Notes: generated from the letters alone by a model not told the origin. Positions 45,457 through 56,108 are shown, numbered from the stretch's first letter. The stretch: 64,000 nt of DNA from Rhynchospora pubera (GCA_028095005.1 CM051460.1:77641676-77705675), one strand, 5' to 3'. Numbers and translations: made by a program.

Positions 45457-47916
45457 TTAGTAAGTAATAGTGAATACCTCTCCTCTTGAACCTGCAACCA
45501 TTTTATAAAACACATCTCTAATTAATACGACCAATAGATAGTGCAACTTAGGACAGTAAATGCCAGAACATTTAAATAAAATAAGGTCTAGGAAATCAAA
45601 CATCATAAGAGGGATAAAAGGGAGGAAAGAAAATAATTTGGATAAACCGTAGCATGTTCATCAGCTAAACATTTCATAATTCTCTATAAATTTCCTTTTT
45701 TTTCTTTCTTTCTTTATTTCTTTTGTCAATTCTTTTCACATTTTTCCCGTTTTTTCTGAATGTTTTCTGTTAGTTCTATGAAAAAACAACAGAGGAGAGA
45801 GAAAGATAGCAACAAAATGGAGGGAAATTGCAAACAGCCCTCTGACTTATCATATATTTGAAAGGTTACCAAACGACCCTCAAAAAGTTTTAGTAACTGA
45901 AACGATACCAAAATCAGATACAAGGATCCTTGTTTTATATTTATGACCCAAAACTTGAAAGATCATATTGGAACATAGGAAAGAACAGAACGACTCCACA
46001 CCACTTCCCTGAAAATTCCCACCATTTCCTGTTTTGGTCCCTAAAAGTTCTGAACTATACATTTAGATCTTATGAGATCAATTGCCTTTCAAAAAAGTAA
46101 ACAGAAGTACTTGGCAATCTTTATATTGAACATCTCACTTGAGTAAAATAAGATATGTATAAGCACGAATTGAAACAATTAATTATGTTAAGGAAAATCA
46201 TACATCGGTCGTAGATTTCTTCGGCAAGGATAAGGAACGCATCAGCCTCCTCTGACATTTTGAAGATGTTCTCAGCAGATTTTGCAGCCTCTAACGCAAA
46301 AAAACACTTGGCCTCAGCATCAGCTATCCTGCTAGCCGCATTTTTTGCCTCTTCCTCAATGGGGTCTTCTACACTTGTTTGTACTTTTGACAGGCTGTTG
46401 ATGGGATGTCTGTTGATGTTGTTTTGTGGCTTACGGTGTTGTTGAGTTGTGTCCTTTTGCTTCAGTACTGGCGATTTTATTCCAAAGGATGCTTCTTTGA
46501 GCCGATAAGCCTTCCCAACCTGCTTTGTTTCAAGTAATTGTTTGTTTATTGTTCTATGTTCTGGACCATGGCGTACCAGTTTGGTGATGAATTATGATGA
46601 ACTTGAAGTCTTACTTTTTCAATTCTATTCTGCTGGATGAGACGCCGTAACTTGGAACTGAGGAGCCGCCTAAAATTTTCTGGTACCTCATGTTTTAACT
46701 GCATCAGGAGAACCAAATTGTAAGAATTGACCAATGAAATTATATAATAGGAGAGAAGATTTTAGAAATTGTACTTCAATGAAATTAGAGATGGTCCCAA
46801 TTTCTGATCCATTTGGTTCAGTGGACTTCAGAGAGGAAAGAGCATCCATGATTATGGAATTGTACCTGAAATTGGTCAAATCCGTAATCCACATAAGCAA
46901 TTGTAAGTTGAATAACAAAATTTTACCAAAAACTTCTCGCTTAAGAATACTGGCTCTATATGTCCTTATTTTTTCTTTTATTTTTTGAAACGATGGCATG
47001 GAGCGACTTGTATCTCAAATACAAACAACAATTTTTTTAATAAATTCCGGTTAAAGCAAGCTAACATGCTCAGTATCAACCAATTAAGCCATGATTGAAC
47101 CCAATTATGCATCAGTCAACTAAGCTAATTCACTGAATAGAGAAAATGATGAGCGCAAACAAACTTAGGTTTCTTGGCAGGGTCATTGACTTCGCTTTTT
47201 TGGATAGAGGAAGGAAGAGAGATGCTTGACAAATTGCTCGGGCTGGGGCTGGGGCTGGGGCCACTGTTGGCAGCAGCTGGCGATGGCCTCGGGGGAGATG
47301 GTAGTAATTTCATTTTTGGTGTTCTTGTTTTCTCCCTTGATCCCAATCCACTATAGCTTACACTCATATTCCTCCATTTATCCTGTATATAAGTTCACAG
47401 ACACAAGTCAAGTACTCAATTCGAGTACAAAAATAGAAAAAATTGTTCATTTAAAGTCAGGTTTTCAATCCTAAAAACCTAGGTGATTCATGCATAAAGC
47501 TTTTACATACTTTTAAGATTGCAATTAATGCCCTGATTGTTTCCATGTATCTGCATACTTATATCAAATTGTAATTAATCCCTCTCTAAAACCTTACATA
47601 AACCTCACCAAATTTACCCAAAACCTTGAAATTAGTACATGTGGGTGAAATAAAAAATCATTCCCCCATACCCAAAAACTCAAAAGATTGAACAGTGACA
47701 AAGGCAGGCTAATTGTAACTAAAGAAAAAACAGAGTAGCAATCTTGAGAAAGTGTGACAATTAGACCTTGAGATCAATGTTGGATCGGGAGGCGAGCAGG
47801 TGAGAAAACTCAGGGTCTTTCTGTATGTTGCGCCATTTCCCTGCGCCATGTTTATTCACCCCTGCTTTCAGTGCTTCCTCCTCCTCTGACGTCCACTTTT
47901 GCTTCGGAGCTCCCAT
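45457..47916 (-). CDS. TRB/SMH telomere repeat-binding factor, 6 exons, 297-298 aa
   Basis: Single-Myb-histone protein that binds telomeric AAACCCT repeats and short telobox motifs. Arabidopsis TRBs also recruit Polycomb repressive complex 2 and associate with telomerase. Exons on the minus strand: 47916-47767, 47382-47165, 46865-46775, 46698-46615, 46519 (or 46522)-46204, 45491-45457. Phases all agree. The N-terminal Myb-like domain opens MGAPKQKWTSEEEEALKAGV and contains the telobox-type third helix NIDLKDKWRN (about residues 46-55), split by intron 1. Residues about 122-185 form the H1/H5-like domain (YNSIIMDALSSLKSTEPNGS, then EVPENFRRLLSSKLRRL). The C-terminal part (about 230-290) is an Ala/Glu-rich coiled coil ending CSRGEVFTITY. 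A tandem CAG acceptor at exon 5 would add one Gln. The linker 66-117 is Pro/Ser-rich. Confidence 0.93.
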
Positions 47917-47943
47917 TTTGACCTAGAGCTCTACCTCCTTTCG

Positions 47944-47989
<46 letters not shown>

Positions 47990-48069
47990 TTTCTTGCTCG
48001 TTTCTATGAAAACCCTAACCCTAGATTGGCGTAACAGCCTAACAGGAACTAAGGTTTGAAGTTTGGCGC
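47917..48069 (-). promoter_or_regulatory. TRB 5' UTR/promoter: GAGA tract, double telobox, E2F-like site
   Basis: Upstream of the TRB start codon lie three elements in order. First is a 40-bp (CT)20 tract at about 47946-47985, a GA repeat in the sense of the gene. Next is AAAACCCTAACCCTAG at 48009-48024, two plant telomere units. Last is TTTGGCGC at 48062-48069, a perfect match to the plant E2F consensus TTTSSCGC. Teloboxes are known TRB targets and GAGA tracts are known BPC targets in plants. That they act on this gene is inference. Confidence 0.7.
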
Positions 48070-48561
48070 AATTTTAGGTATGCCCTTCTAAAATTCCAAA
48101 TCACGTATTCACCACGACTACAGATTATTATTTCGCATAGACCGTCGATAGTCTTTTTCTTCTTTCGTAAATATTTTCCTATTTTCTAGCAAGCTCGAGG
48201 ATTTTATACGATTGCAACTTTGTAGCTTAACATATGTGTTCCAGTTTGGATGCATCTAAGAAGAACTATTTTTCTTGGTCAAATAAGATAGGTAGAAAAC
48301 GAAACAAGTGTATCTTCTTAAAAATGTGTTTCCAATTCTTTATTGGAATAAAAATTATTTTTTTATTCTTCTTTCTAAATGAGTTATTTCTAGCATTTTA
48401 TCAAAAAATTCGAACGCAACTTATAAGATGAAAACGTGAAGCAAACATAGATTAAAAGTGACATGTTTCACCACGTCATGTGAAAATTGGCAAGAGATCG
48501 AATAGTGATTGTGACGGGTCTCGTCGTCATTGACATCAGGCCGGCGTGGGTCATACAAATC
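48070..48561. other. Intergenic, nothing recognised
   Basis: Upstream flank of the TRB gene, mostly AT-rich. No further motif that I can support. Confidence 0.5.
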
Positions 48562-48564
48562 ATA

Positions 48565-48706
48565 GGCTCCGTTTGGATAGGTGTGGGAAGAAGGGAAGAA
48601 GTGGAAAGAAGTATTGGGAAATGTGTAACTTTGTGAAGAGTTTGGATTGTTTATAATTTTTTTCTTCCCTTCTTCCTACTTCTTTTCAACGCATCCAAAC
48701 GGAGGC
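48565..48706. mobile_element. Tourist-like MITE, TSD ATA
   Basis: Termini GGCTCCGTTTGGAT and, in reverse complement, GCCTCCGTTTGGAT, flanked on both sides by ATA. The interior has the family marker GGGAAATGTGTAACTTTGTG followed by AAGAGTTTGGATTGTTTATA. 142 bp. Confidence 0.85.
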
Positions 48707-49383
48707 ATAATGCATAAATCCCTTGAACGTCAAAAACTACAAAATTTTTGTGTAGAATTGCAAAATTATTATAAAATTTTGAGTCATTCTGCGTAAATAT
48801 TTGTAGCACAATTGATGTAGTAATTTTTTTTTTCAAAATAAAAAAAAAACAAAGCCTTATTATGTACGCTTCTAAATTAAATTTCACAATTCACCACTAA
48901 AGTTACAGTACGTCGTGTTTTAGCAATAATTTTTTGGTATAAAATATGATATTCCATTTGATTTCAACTGCTCTACCCGCAATATGGATAATCTACAAAG
49001 TTTGAGCAACATTTTAAAATTCTAGTGACATCGGATTGTATATGCCACTATGGAATTGAGTTCTGTGGGACGCATTTTGAAGGATAGTGATATTTTCTTC
49101 GTATATTGGATGCCAGATGTAATAGGGGAGAGTCTAATTTATACATGCTACATAGTATTGGATATGAATGGTGATTGGTGAGAGAGATTTTTCAATTTAC
49201 TATTTTAGATGTATAAATTTCATTCTTGCCTGCTTTTTATCATAACGGGAAAAAAATAACGTATTCGTATACTTTGTTGGTATTTAAAAATATGAAAAAG
49301 AAATCGTAACTATCTATTTGATATGTAGTATTTTACCTTTCTCGATATTCGTTGAATGATGATAGAATAATGAATGTATGCAT

Positions 49384-49526
49384 GGCAGCGTTTGGATATA
49401 GAAAGAAGGAAGAAGGAAGAAAAAAATTATAAACAATCCAAACTCTTCACAAAGTTACACACTTCCCAATATTTCTTTCCACTTCTTCCCTTCTTCTCTT
49501 CTTCCCACACCTATCCAAACGGAGCC
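49384..49526. mobile_element. Tourist-like MITE, TSD CAT
   Basis: Termini GGCAGCGTTTGGAT and, in reverse complement, GGCTCCGTTTGGAT, flanked by CAT. It is inverted relative to the 48565 copy: the marker reads AAACAATCCAAACTCTTCAC then AAAGTTACACACTTCCCAAT. 143 bp. Confidence 0.85.
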
Positions 49527-49660
49527 CATAGTATCGTATTCCTTATATCCCAACAAAAAAAATGAAACTTTCTGTTTCCTCCGCTTAGACAAAATCAGGC
49601 ATGCATATATTTTTTTTTCATAATTTTAAAGTTTAGGTACCAAAAAATGTTATTGCTTAA

Positions 49661-49803
49661 GGCTGTGTTTGGATTGGAGTGGGAAGAAGGGCCCAAATTT
49701 ATTATTAAACAATCCAAACTCTTCACAAAGTTACACATTTTCTAATACTTCTTTCCACTTTTTCTCTTCTTTTCTTCTTTCCACACCTCATCCAAATATA
49801 ACC
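49661..49803. mobile_element. Tourist-like MITE, TSD TAA
   Basis: Termini GGCTGTGTTTGGAT and, in reverse complement, GGTTATATTTGGAT, flanked by TAA at 49658-49660 and 49804-49806. The marker segment AAACAATCCAAACTCTTCAC is present. The more diverged right end suggests an older copy. 143 bp. Confidence 0.85.
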
Positions 49804-49917
49804 TAAATGATTGAATCGACATGGTATGTAAAATTAAAACATCTTGACATTATAAATTTTTTTAATCAAATATCTTCAAAGCATTTTTTAAAAAAACAAA
49901 ATAAGATTCTTTATTTA

Positions 49918-50074
49918 GGCTCAGTTTGGATAGGTGTGGGAAGAAGGGAAAAAGGGAAGAAGTGAGAATAAGCATTGGGAAGTGTGTAACTTTGTGAAGA
50001 GTTTGGATTGTTTATAATTTTTTTTCTTCCTTTCTTCCTTTTTCATCTTCTTCTTCTTGCATCCAAACGGAGCC
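49918..50074. mobile_element. Tourist-like MITE, TSD TTA
   Basis: Termini GGCTCAGTTTGGAT and, in reverse complement, GGCTCCGTTTGGAT, flanked by TTA at 49915-49917 and 50075-50077. The marker GGGAAGTGTGTAACTTTGTG then AAGAGTTTGGATTGTTTATA is in the same orientation as the 48565 copy. 157 bp. Confidence 0.88.
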
Positions 50075-50077
50075 TTA

Positions 50078-50674
50078 GAGAGCTATGGCCAACTACGTGA
50101 AACACACAATTATTTTGATCTGAGCAGAAATTGAACTTGTTTTCTCTTGAAAAACGACAGAGCTCGGCTCTCACGTTCTAAAGTACTACTTATCGTTTTT
50201 ATTTAAAATATTATAGATTTTATAGGTAACTTTACTAAATTATACATGAAGGTATCACTATTATAAAATGTGAATTGCTTTCCATCATCCCATAGATTCT
50301 ATCATCCCCATCATCCCCAAATCTTCATTAATTATCTAATATATCTTCATTAATAAGAAAGTCCAGGATGATAAAATCCCCTCATCCCATATCATCCCCT
50401 CAAATTACGCGTTTTCTGTTTTAGTCTGCGCGTCCCGTAAAACTTCACTCTAGTCAAAATCGTGCTCACGTCATCTCTATTTTAGTCAAAATCACATTGT
50501 TACTATGCATATCGTACTGTCCGTAAAACTTCACTCTCATGATGAATTACATTGTTATTATGCATATCCTAATCAAAATTTACATTTCTTACTAATGTCA
50601 CGTGCCCTAGTATCAACCAACATCCTTCGCATTTGTTGCATTCAATTTAATATAGCCAATAGTTCTCTTAATAG
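50078..50674. other. Intergenic, no gene
   Basis: No gene. TCATCCC/CATCCCC motifs recur between 50285 and 50405 (CCATCATCCC, CCCCATCATCCCC, CTCATCCC), and GGGGATGATGG appears in complement at 51587-51616. The two may be the ends of a larger element enclosing 50285-51620. Confidence 0.45.

Positions 50675-50715
<41 letters not shown>
50675..50715. repeat. (TA)n microsatellite, approximately 20 units
   Basis: Uninterrupted alternating T and A for about 40 bases, continuing as a shorter (TA)n on the far side of foldback copy F at about 51128-51141. Confidence 0.95.
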
Positions 50716-50718
<3 letters not shown>

Positions 50719-50719
50719 G

Positions 50720-51126
50720 TATGCTATGGTGCATCGCGATGTATTGAGGCTTTTGTACATTGCGATCATTATCCGTCAAACGTTTTATAAATTGACAAAT
50801 CTAATTAAACTAATCCAATCTACATATTGAAATCTCATTACAAACCAAATTTTATATTTTTTTAATTATTTTACTATTTTTTTCGAATTTTCTAAAACTT
50901 TTCTTTTTTGGAAACCAATTAATAATAAAGAAATTCTAAAAATTGCAGGTTTTAAAAAAATCGAAAAAAATAGTAAAAAAATTCAAAAAAATATAAAATT
51001 TGGTTTGTAATGAGATTTCAATATATAGATTGAATTTGTTTAGTTAGATTTTCAATTTGTAAAACTATCGACAAATATGGTCTCGATGTACAAAAGCCTT
51101 AATACATCGCGATGCACCATAGCATT
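50720..51126. mobile_element. Foldback MITE, copy F, inserted in a (TA)n microsatellite
   Basis: The left end TATGCTATGGTGCATCGCGA, then TGTATTGAGGCTTTTGTACA, is matched almost perfectly in inverted orientation at 51086-51126. The shared foldback core follows: CTCATTACAAACCAAATTTT on the left and AAAATTTGGTTTGTAATGAG on the right, a perfect match. The near-identity of the arms suggests a young insertion. Confidence 0.88.
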
Positions 51127-51141
51127 TCTATATATATATAT

Positions 51142-51420
51142 AACTGTTGAAGTTATATATTTAACTGTCGAAGTTAATATATATAACTGTTGAAGTTATA
51201 TATGTACTGTTGAAGTTATATATGTAACTGTTGAAGTTAATATATATAACTGTTGAAGTTATATGTGTAACTGTTGAAGTTATATATGTAGCTGTTGAAG
51301 TTATATATGTAACTGTAGAAGTTAATATGTTATATATGTAACTGTTGAAGTTATTTATATAGCTGTTGTAGTTAATATAAGTAATTGTTGTAGTTTGGAT
51401 ACTAACTGTTGTAGTTAATA
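51142..51420. repeat. AACTGTTGAAGTTATATATGT minisatellite
   Basis: About 11 degenerate copies of a 21-26 bp unit, for example AACTGTTGAAGTTATATATG and AACTGTTGAAGTTAATATAT. Toward the right it drifts to AACTGTTGTAGTTAATATGA. The 129-residue minus-strand open frame (YITSTVTYITSTAT and so on) is its translation, not a gene. Confidence 0.9.
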
Positions 51421-51779
51421 TGAGTACCAGAAATGGAGAAGATGGAAGGGAGATAAATAGTGGGGACCGAAATAGGAAAGGATGAGAGGAAGAGAAACAG
51501 TGGATACCAAAAATCAAAAGGATGTGAGAGAGAGAAATAGTGTGGACCAAAAATAGAAAAAATTAAAGTGTGTTCTCACTGGAGATGATGGGGATGATGG
51601 ATCTTGGGGATGATCCTTATCACCCCGTAAATTCTATAATTGCGAAGTAATAGCAAAAAAAGAAAAAACAAAAAGTTTTTTTATTTTTTAAAACAAAAAG
51701 TTACATATTTGAGGCTCTACGGTGAGCAAAAATCATTGCCCAAGGGCCAAGGCCTATTCGAGTATTCGGTATTTCTAAG

Positions 51780-51999
51780 GGTGTGTTTGGATAAGCCGGA
51801 AATAGAAAATAGAAATAAGAAATTTCGGTTTGCGTGCTTATTCTTATTTTTTATTCTTATACCATGGTTTTGTTAGGATGGGAATTAGGACCCTTATTCC
51901 TTATTCTTGTGTTGTTTGGGTTGCACAAGAATAAGAATAAACACGCAAATCGAAATTTCTTATTCTTATTTCCTATTTCCGACTCATCAAAACACACCA
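51780..51999. mobile_element. MITE with GGTGTGTTT termini and internal palindrome
   Basis: Termini GGTGTGTTTGGATAAG and, in reverse complement, GGTGTGTTTTGATGAG. The interior contains TCTTGTGTTGTTTGGGTTGC and inverted AAATAAGAAATTTCG segments. The same internal TTGTGTTGTTTGGGTTGCAC occurs in the element at 58514-58735, so they are one family. No TSD fixed. Confidence 0.75.
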
Positions 52000-53230
52000 G
52001 TGTGGGGAAATAATATAATAATATTTCCGAACTAGTATTTGTCAGATAATGGTTATTCTCATCTACGGGCCACACAATTTCACAATCCCAACTCTACGAG
52101 TGTTCCCCAAGACCCCAAATGATATTTCGGCTGTTACTGGTAGCCCATTATTAAGAGTATCTGTAATCACAGCAGAGCACAAATACACAATACCTAGAGA
52201 ATTATATTAATTTTAAATACATTTTTGCAATTGTAATATTACGCATAAATGGTCAGTGACCAAAGGAAAGTAAATAAAGTTTATTTATGGGTGCTTAGCA
52301 ACAGTTTTACAATACAAATTGATGGAAGCAGAAAGAAAAAAAAAATATACAAATATCCAATATTAGACGACTATAATACCGAATAGTAAGTAACAATACC
52401 TTAATAAGATTATAGTATTATATTCCCATAAATATGACTCCAAGAATCCGACATTAGCTCTGTTGGATTTTGAACAGTTATTTGATTCTTATTTTTTTAT
52501 ATATTTTTATTTTAAATTGCATCAGTTCTTTGATGCAATAAAAAGGAGCCTGTAGAACAATTTGAAATTCAAGACTAAAAAAAAAATTGTACTCTCTGAC
52601 TTTCTGGCACAATATGAACACAGCGAATGTTTGGAGCAAAAATAAGAAGTTGCTGTAAATTCTTATAACTACAATATTTCAATAAATTGTAATTAAGAAC
52701 TGAAACAGAAACTGTTATTTGCATGAAGATATAATCAAACAAACGGACAGGCCAATTTTTCGGTTTTATTTCCAATTCCAACCAAATAGCTGTAAACGTC
52801 CCTAACTTGGCCACTATTATGTAATTAAGAAAATATACTGCAACAAAATCGTAAAAATTAATAATTCCAAGATCAGTTAATTCAATTTTGCTTCAATCCA
52901 AACATAACCCGAACCAAAAAAAAAAAAAAAGGCCAAAGAGAAACATGTCTGTTACATGTAACTATGTAGCTATGGTGTGAAGTAATTCTATGCATATGGG
53001 AGAAAAAAAAAAACTCAACAATAGTATACATCATATATATTAATAATAAGGAAAATTCTGCCAACTTCAGAATCGGTCTTTGATTGCAACCGTTCATGAA
53101 TGCTAATGAATTAATTTTTCTTGAATATGAGCGGTTGAGATTAAAACCAAATTCAGAAATTATAATCATTAAATCATAGTAGAATTTCCCATATTATAAA
53201 GAGGCATAAAAATTGATCGACACGACATCA
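52000..53230. other. Intergenic, nothing recognised
   Basis: AT-rich. The last part is the 3' UTR side of the DUF3511 gene. Frames at 52575-52814 and 52882-53169 match nothing known. Confidence 0.5.
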
Positions 53231-53545
53231 TCACGACCATCCATAAACCAATTGATGGTACCGATCCTTTAGCCACCGAAAGCTTTTTGTAAAACTCCCT
53301 TTCACCTTCCTTTCAACAGTAAACGCCTTGTACCCTGCGACTCTCTTCTTCCTCTGAAACTCAGGGTCGTTCATCAACCAACCTTTCTTTGCAGAAAACG
53401 ACTTGCTCTTCGTCGCCTTGTTCGACCCCATCATGTCGCCTCCGAACTCGTACGAGTTGAAGTACGGTGTGCTGTACGACCGACCGTATACCTCCAGTTG
53501 CATGTTGCGCCCGTCTGCATGGCTCTTCGATCTGAATTGATCCAT
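53231..53545 (-). CDS. DUF3511 family protein, 104 aa
   Basis: Small plant-specific protein with no established biochemical function. The single uninterrupted frame opens MDQFRSKSHADGRNMQLEVY. The conserved DUF3511 block occupies about residues 54-103: GWLMNDPEFQRKKRVAGYKA, then ERKVKGSFTKSFRWLKDRYH and the family's typical ending LVYGWS. The usual second Trp of the KSWW-type motif is here Leu-Met (GWLMND). Length fits the family. The protein is basic, with no signal peptide or membrane segment. A short CT tract (about 53561-53575 on the plus strand as GA) precedes the ATG in the leader. No good TATA box was found; TTCTATACC near 53665 is weak. No adjacent functional partner. Confidence 0.9.
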   Translation of the reverse strand: MDQFRSKSHADGRNMQLEVYGRSYSTPYFNSYEFGGDMMGSNKATKSKSFSAKKGWLMNDPEFQRKKRVAGYKAFTVERKVKGSFTKSFRWLKDRYHQLVYGWS

Positions 53546-54717
53546 TGTTGCTTTTCCTTGAGAGAGAGAGAGAGGGAGGGGATGAAGGAGATGGATGGAG
53601 AAGTGATTGTGAAGATTGGAGAAGAAAGAGTTTGGAGTTGACTATGAATAGAGTTCGGTTGGTATAGAATATTAGTAGGCGACGGAAGTGCGGTTGTGGG
53701 ACCCACATGCAGAGATAGTGGATCTAAGACCGTTAATACTCCAGGCGCTGGTAACAGGATTGTGAGTTAGTGGGGTTGGAGGAAATTTGATTATCTGAGT
53801 TTCTCTAGGGGTTGTAATTCATGTAACGGGTTGTTTTTTAAATTGAAAATGACTCGTTTCACGGAAAACAATACAGAAATGATACAGGAGAATAGTTATA
53901 ATGGGATTGGAAGAAAGAACACGAGTCTTACGCTGGGTGGAAATGGAATAAAGTTGAATTCAAAGTTTCAAACAAAGGTTGCTATGTACATGAAGTAATG
54001 TTAAAAATCTTTCATCATTCGGACAAAAATTCCAATTGTGGAAACTAGCTGTCTGACAACACAACACCATGAAAATGGTGAAATCATTGGGTCACGCATG
54101 AGCAATTATTGTTATTATTTTTATTTTTTACAGTTTAACTGAGTTTGGTACAAGGGAAGGGTAGCAATTGGATTAACCAAATCCTAAAAATTGTCACTTC
54201 CATCACTTACTAGTCCCCAATCACTCTGCTCTTCTTTCCCCCCCCCCCCCCCCCCCCCCCCCCCTTGAAAGAAACATCTGATGTGAATTTGTTGTAAAGG
54301 TTGGTAAATGCGCTCTCTAGGACATCAGATGGATTAGGTTTACTGTATATATGTAAGTTTTGTAAAATGGTAAAATAATTAAACATGGTATTAACATCAT
54401 AAGTTGAATATTTTATTATTTTTATAAAGTTTAAATCTATTGTACTTCATATTTCTCAGATTATCCATTCATTACATAATTCGATTAAATAATAAAAGTG
54501 AAAGATAAAAAAATTATTGTTAACTTGATCGAAAGTAATTTCGCATAGCTTAAAAATTTAGTATGTACAGGACATAGTCTCACGAGTTTACTGTTGTTCG
54601 TTCGTTTTTTTTAAGCGACCTGGCCAAGTCAACGTTTTAAAATTTCATCCGCGGAAATAACAAATCAATGACATGACAAATAATAATAAATAAGATACAT
54701 GAAGAAAAAAAAAGAGT
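53546..54717. other. DUF3511 promoter flank and intergenic sequence
   Basis: 53546-53720 is the 5' leader and proximal promoter of the DUF3511 gene, somewhat GC-richer than its surroundings. The rest is AT-rich, apart from a 27-base C homopolymer (listed). No gene. Confidence 0.5.
54238..54264. repeat. 27-base poly(C) tract
   Basis: Twenty-seven consecutive C on the plus strand, preceded by CTTCTTTC and followed by TTGAAAG. Such a pure C/G run is rare in this AT-rich context. Its exact length is prone to assembly and sequencing error. Confidence 0.9.
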
Positions 54718-55400
54718 GATTTAGATTTATGCCACTGCCATCACTAAACGTCAAATTATTTTTTTGCCATTATAAAATAATAGAAATTAGTTTTTTTGCC
54801 ATAGAATAATTATATGACGATTTTATCCTTTTAAATATGCCACTATAAAACTTAAAAATTAGTAATATGCCATCACAAAAAGATATAATTGGTTTTATGC
54901 CATTATTAATTATTAACAATTAGTTTTATGTCACTATAAAACAACAAAATTATTCTATACCATTGGTGCAAGAAAAATAAAATGAATTGCAGAATACATA
55001 AAATGAATCTATAATACTCTTCTGTAAATGATCATGGGAAAAAAAATTTTGCTCACGGATGAACATTTATAAATTTATTGTGGTGGAGAAAATTTTTTTA
55101 TAAATTTCGATATCCTAGTAATTCCAAATATGTTGTATTATATGAGTGTCGTCTGTTTTTTTTTAATATTTTGTTTTTAATGAGGGGTTATTTAGTCATT
55201 TAAAAAAGTAATGACAAATTTGGTGATGATGTTTTTAGAATTTAGTATGTTTTTGAAGAAATAGTGGCATAAAATTAATTTTAACAAATCTATATTGGCA
55301 TAAATTTAATTAGTAATTTAAGAATGATATTTTTCTAATTAACAAAATTCATGGTGGCATAAAACTAATTATCTCAAAAAAAAAAGGCACCTTGATTATG
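54718..55400. mobile_element. Inverted-repeat element built of TTATGCCA sub-repeats
   Basis: In the left half (54718-54965) ATTAGTTTTATGCCA-type units recur (ATGCCACTGCC, TTGCCATTATAAAATAATAG, ATGCCACTATAAAAC, ATGCCATTATTAATTAT). In the right half (55200-55400) the complement TGGCATAAAA(C/T)TAATT recurs three or four times. The two halves therefore form a large inverted repeat whose arms are themselves tandem. No protein. It resembles Mutator-type elements with sub-repeat TIRs, but I could not fix ends or a TSD. Confidence 0.6.
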
Positions 55401-55972
55401 CCAAACGTAGTCGCTTTCAATTGGGCGTTGTCAGGGTCCCTCCAGCTCATTGGCAACCACGTATTTTTGTTATCATTTTTGAATTTTTCATTCTGTATTT
55501 GTATTTTTAAAGAAAAGAAAGCCATGTTCTTAAATTTGGAGGTCGGGGTAATGTCAACGCTAATTGTTTGATGTAAATTTTGATCGGCATGGCTATGGAA
55601 TTAGGAAGTATATTATAAATAATTAAATCGGGTGATAATAATATTAAATCTTTCGTGTGCTAGGTCTGCACTCTGCACCAAACAAAATATTTTCCACTTT
55701 TGCATTAAAGTTTGTTTGACCTTGTATGGGCAATCCAGCATCGTAGCAAATACAGAGTACTGTACAACTGAATTTATATAGAGCGCATTTAATTGGTCTG
55801 TTTTTTTTTAAAACAAAAAAAAATTATTTAATTGGTCCGTGATCAAGCTTATTCGCGAACAATTTTATTTATTTATGAACCAGTGAACAATCCAACGTAG
55901 TATTTATTCGCGACCAAAGGCTATTAATTCGTTGTTAAAATTCTTTTATTATATGTGTTAATAATTAATTAT

Positions 55973-56108
55973 GGCTCCGTTTGGATAGATGTGGAAAGAA
56001 GGGAAGAAGTGAAAAAAAATATTGGAAAATGTGTAACTTTGTGAAGAGTTTGAATTATTTATAATTTTTTTTGGGCCTTCTTCCTTCTTCCAACCCCATC
56101 CAAACAAT
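55973..56108. mobile_element. Tourist-like MITE
   Basis: Left terminus GGCTCCGTTTGGATAG; right terminus, in reverse complement, TTGTTTGGATGGGG. The marker GGAAAATGTGTAACTTTGTG then AAGAGTTTGAATTATTTATA is present. The right end is degraded, so no TSD can be read. Confidence 0.75.

Noticed and set aside
51161..51550. 129-codon Thr/Ser/Tyr-rich minus-strand frame
   Set aside because: It is the translation of the AACTGTTGAAGTTATATATG minisatellite.
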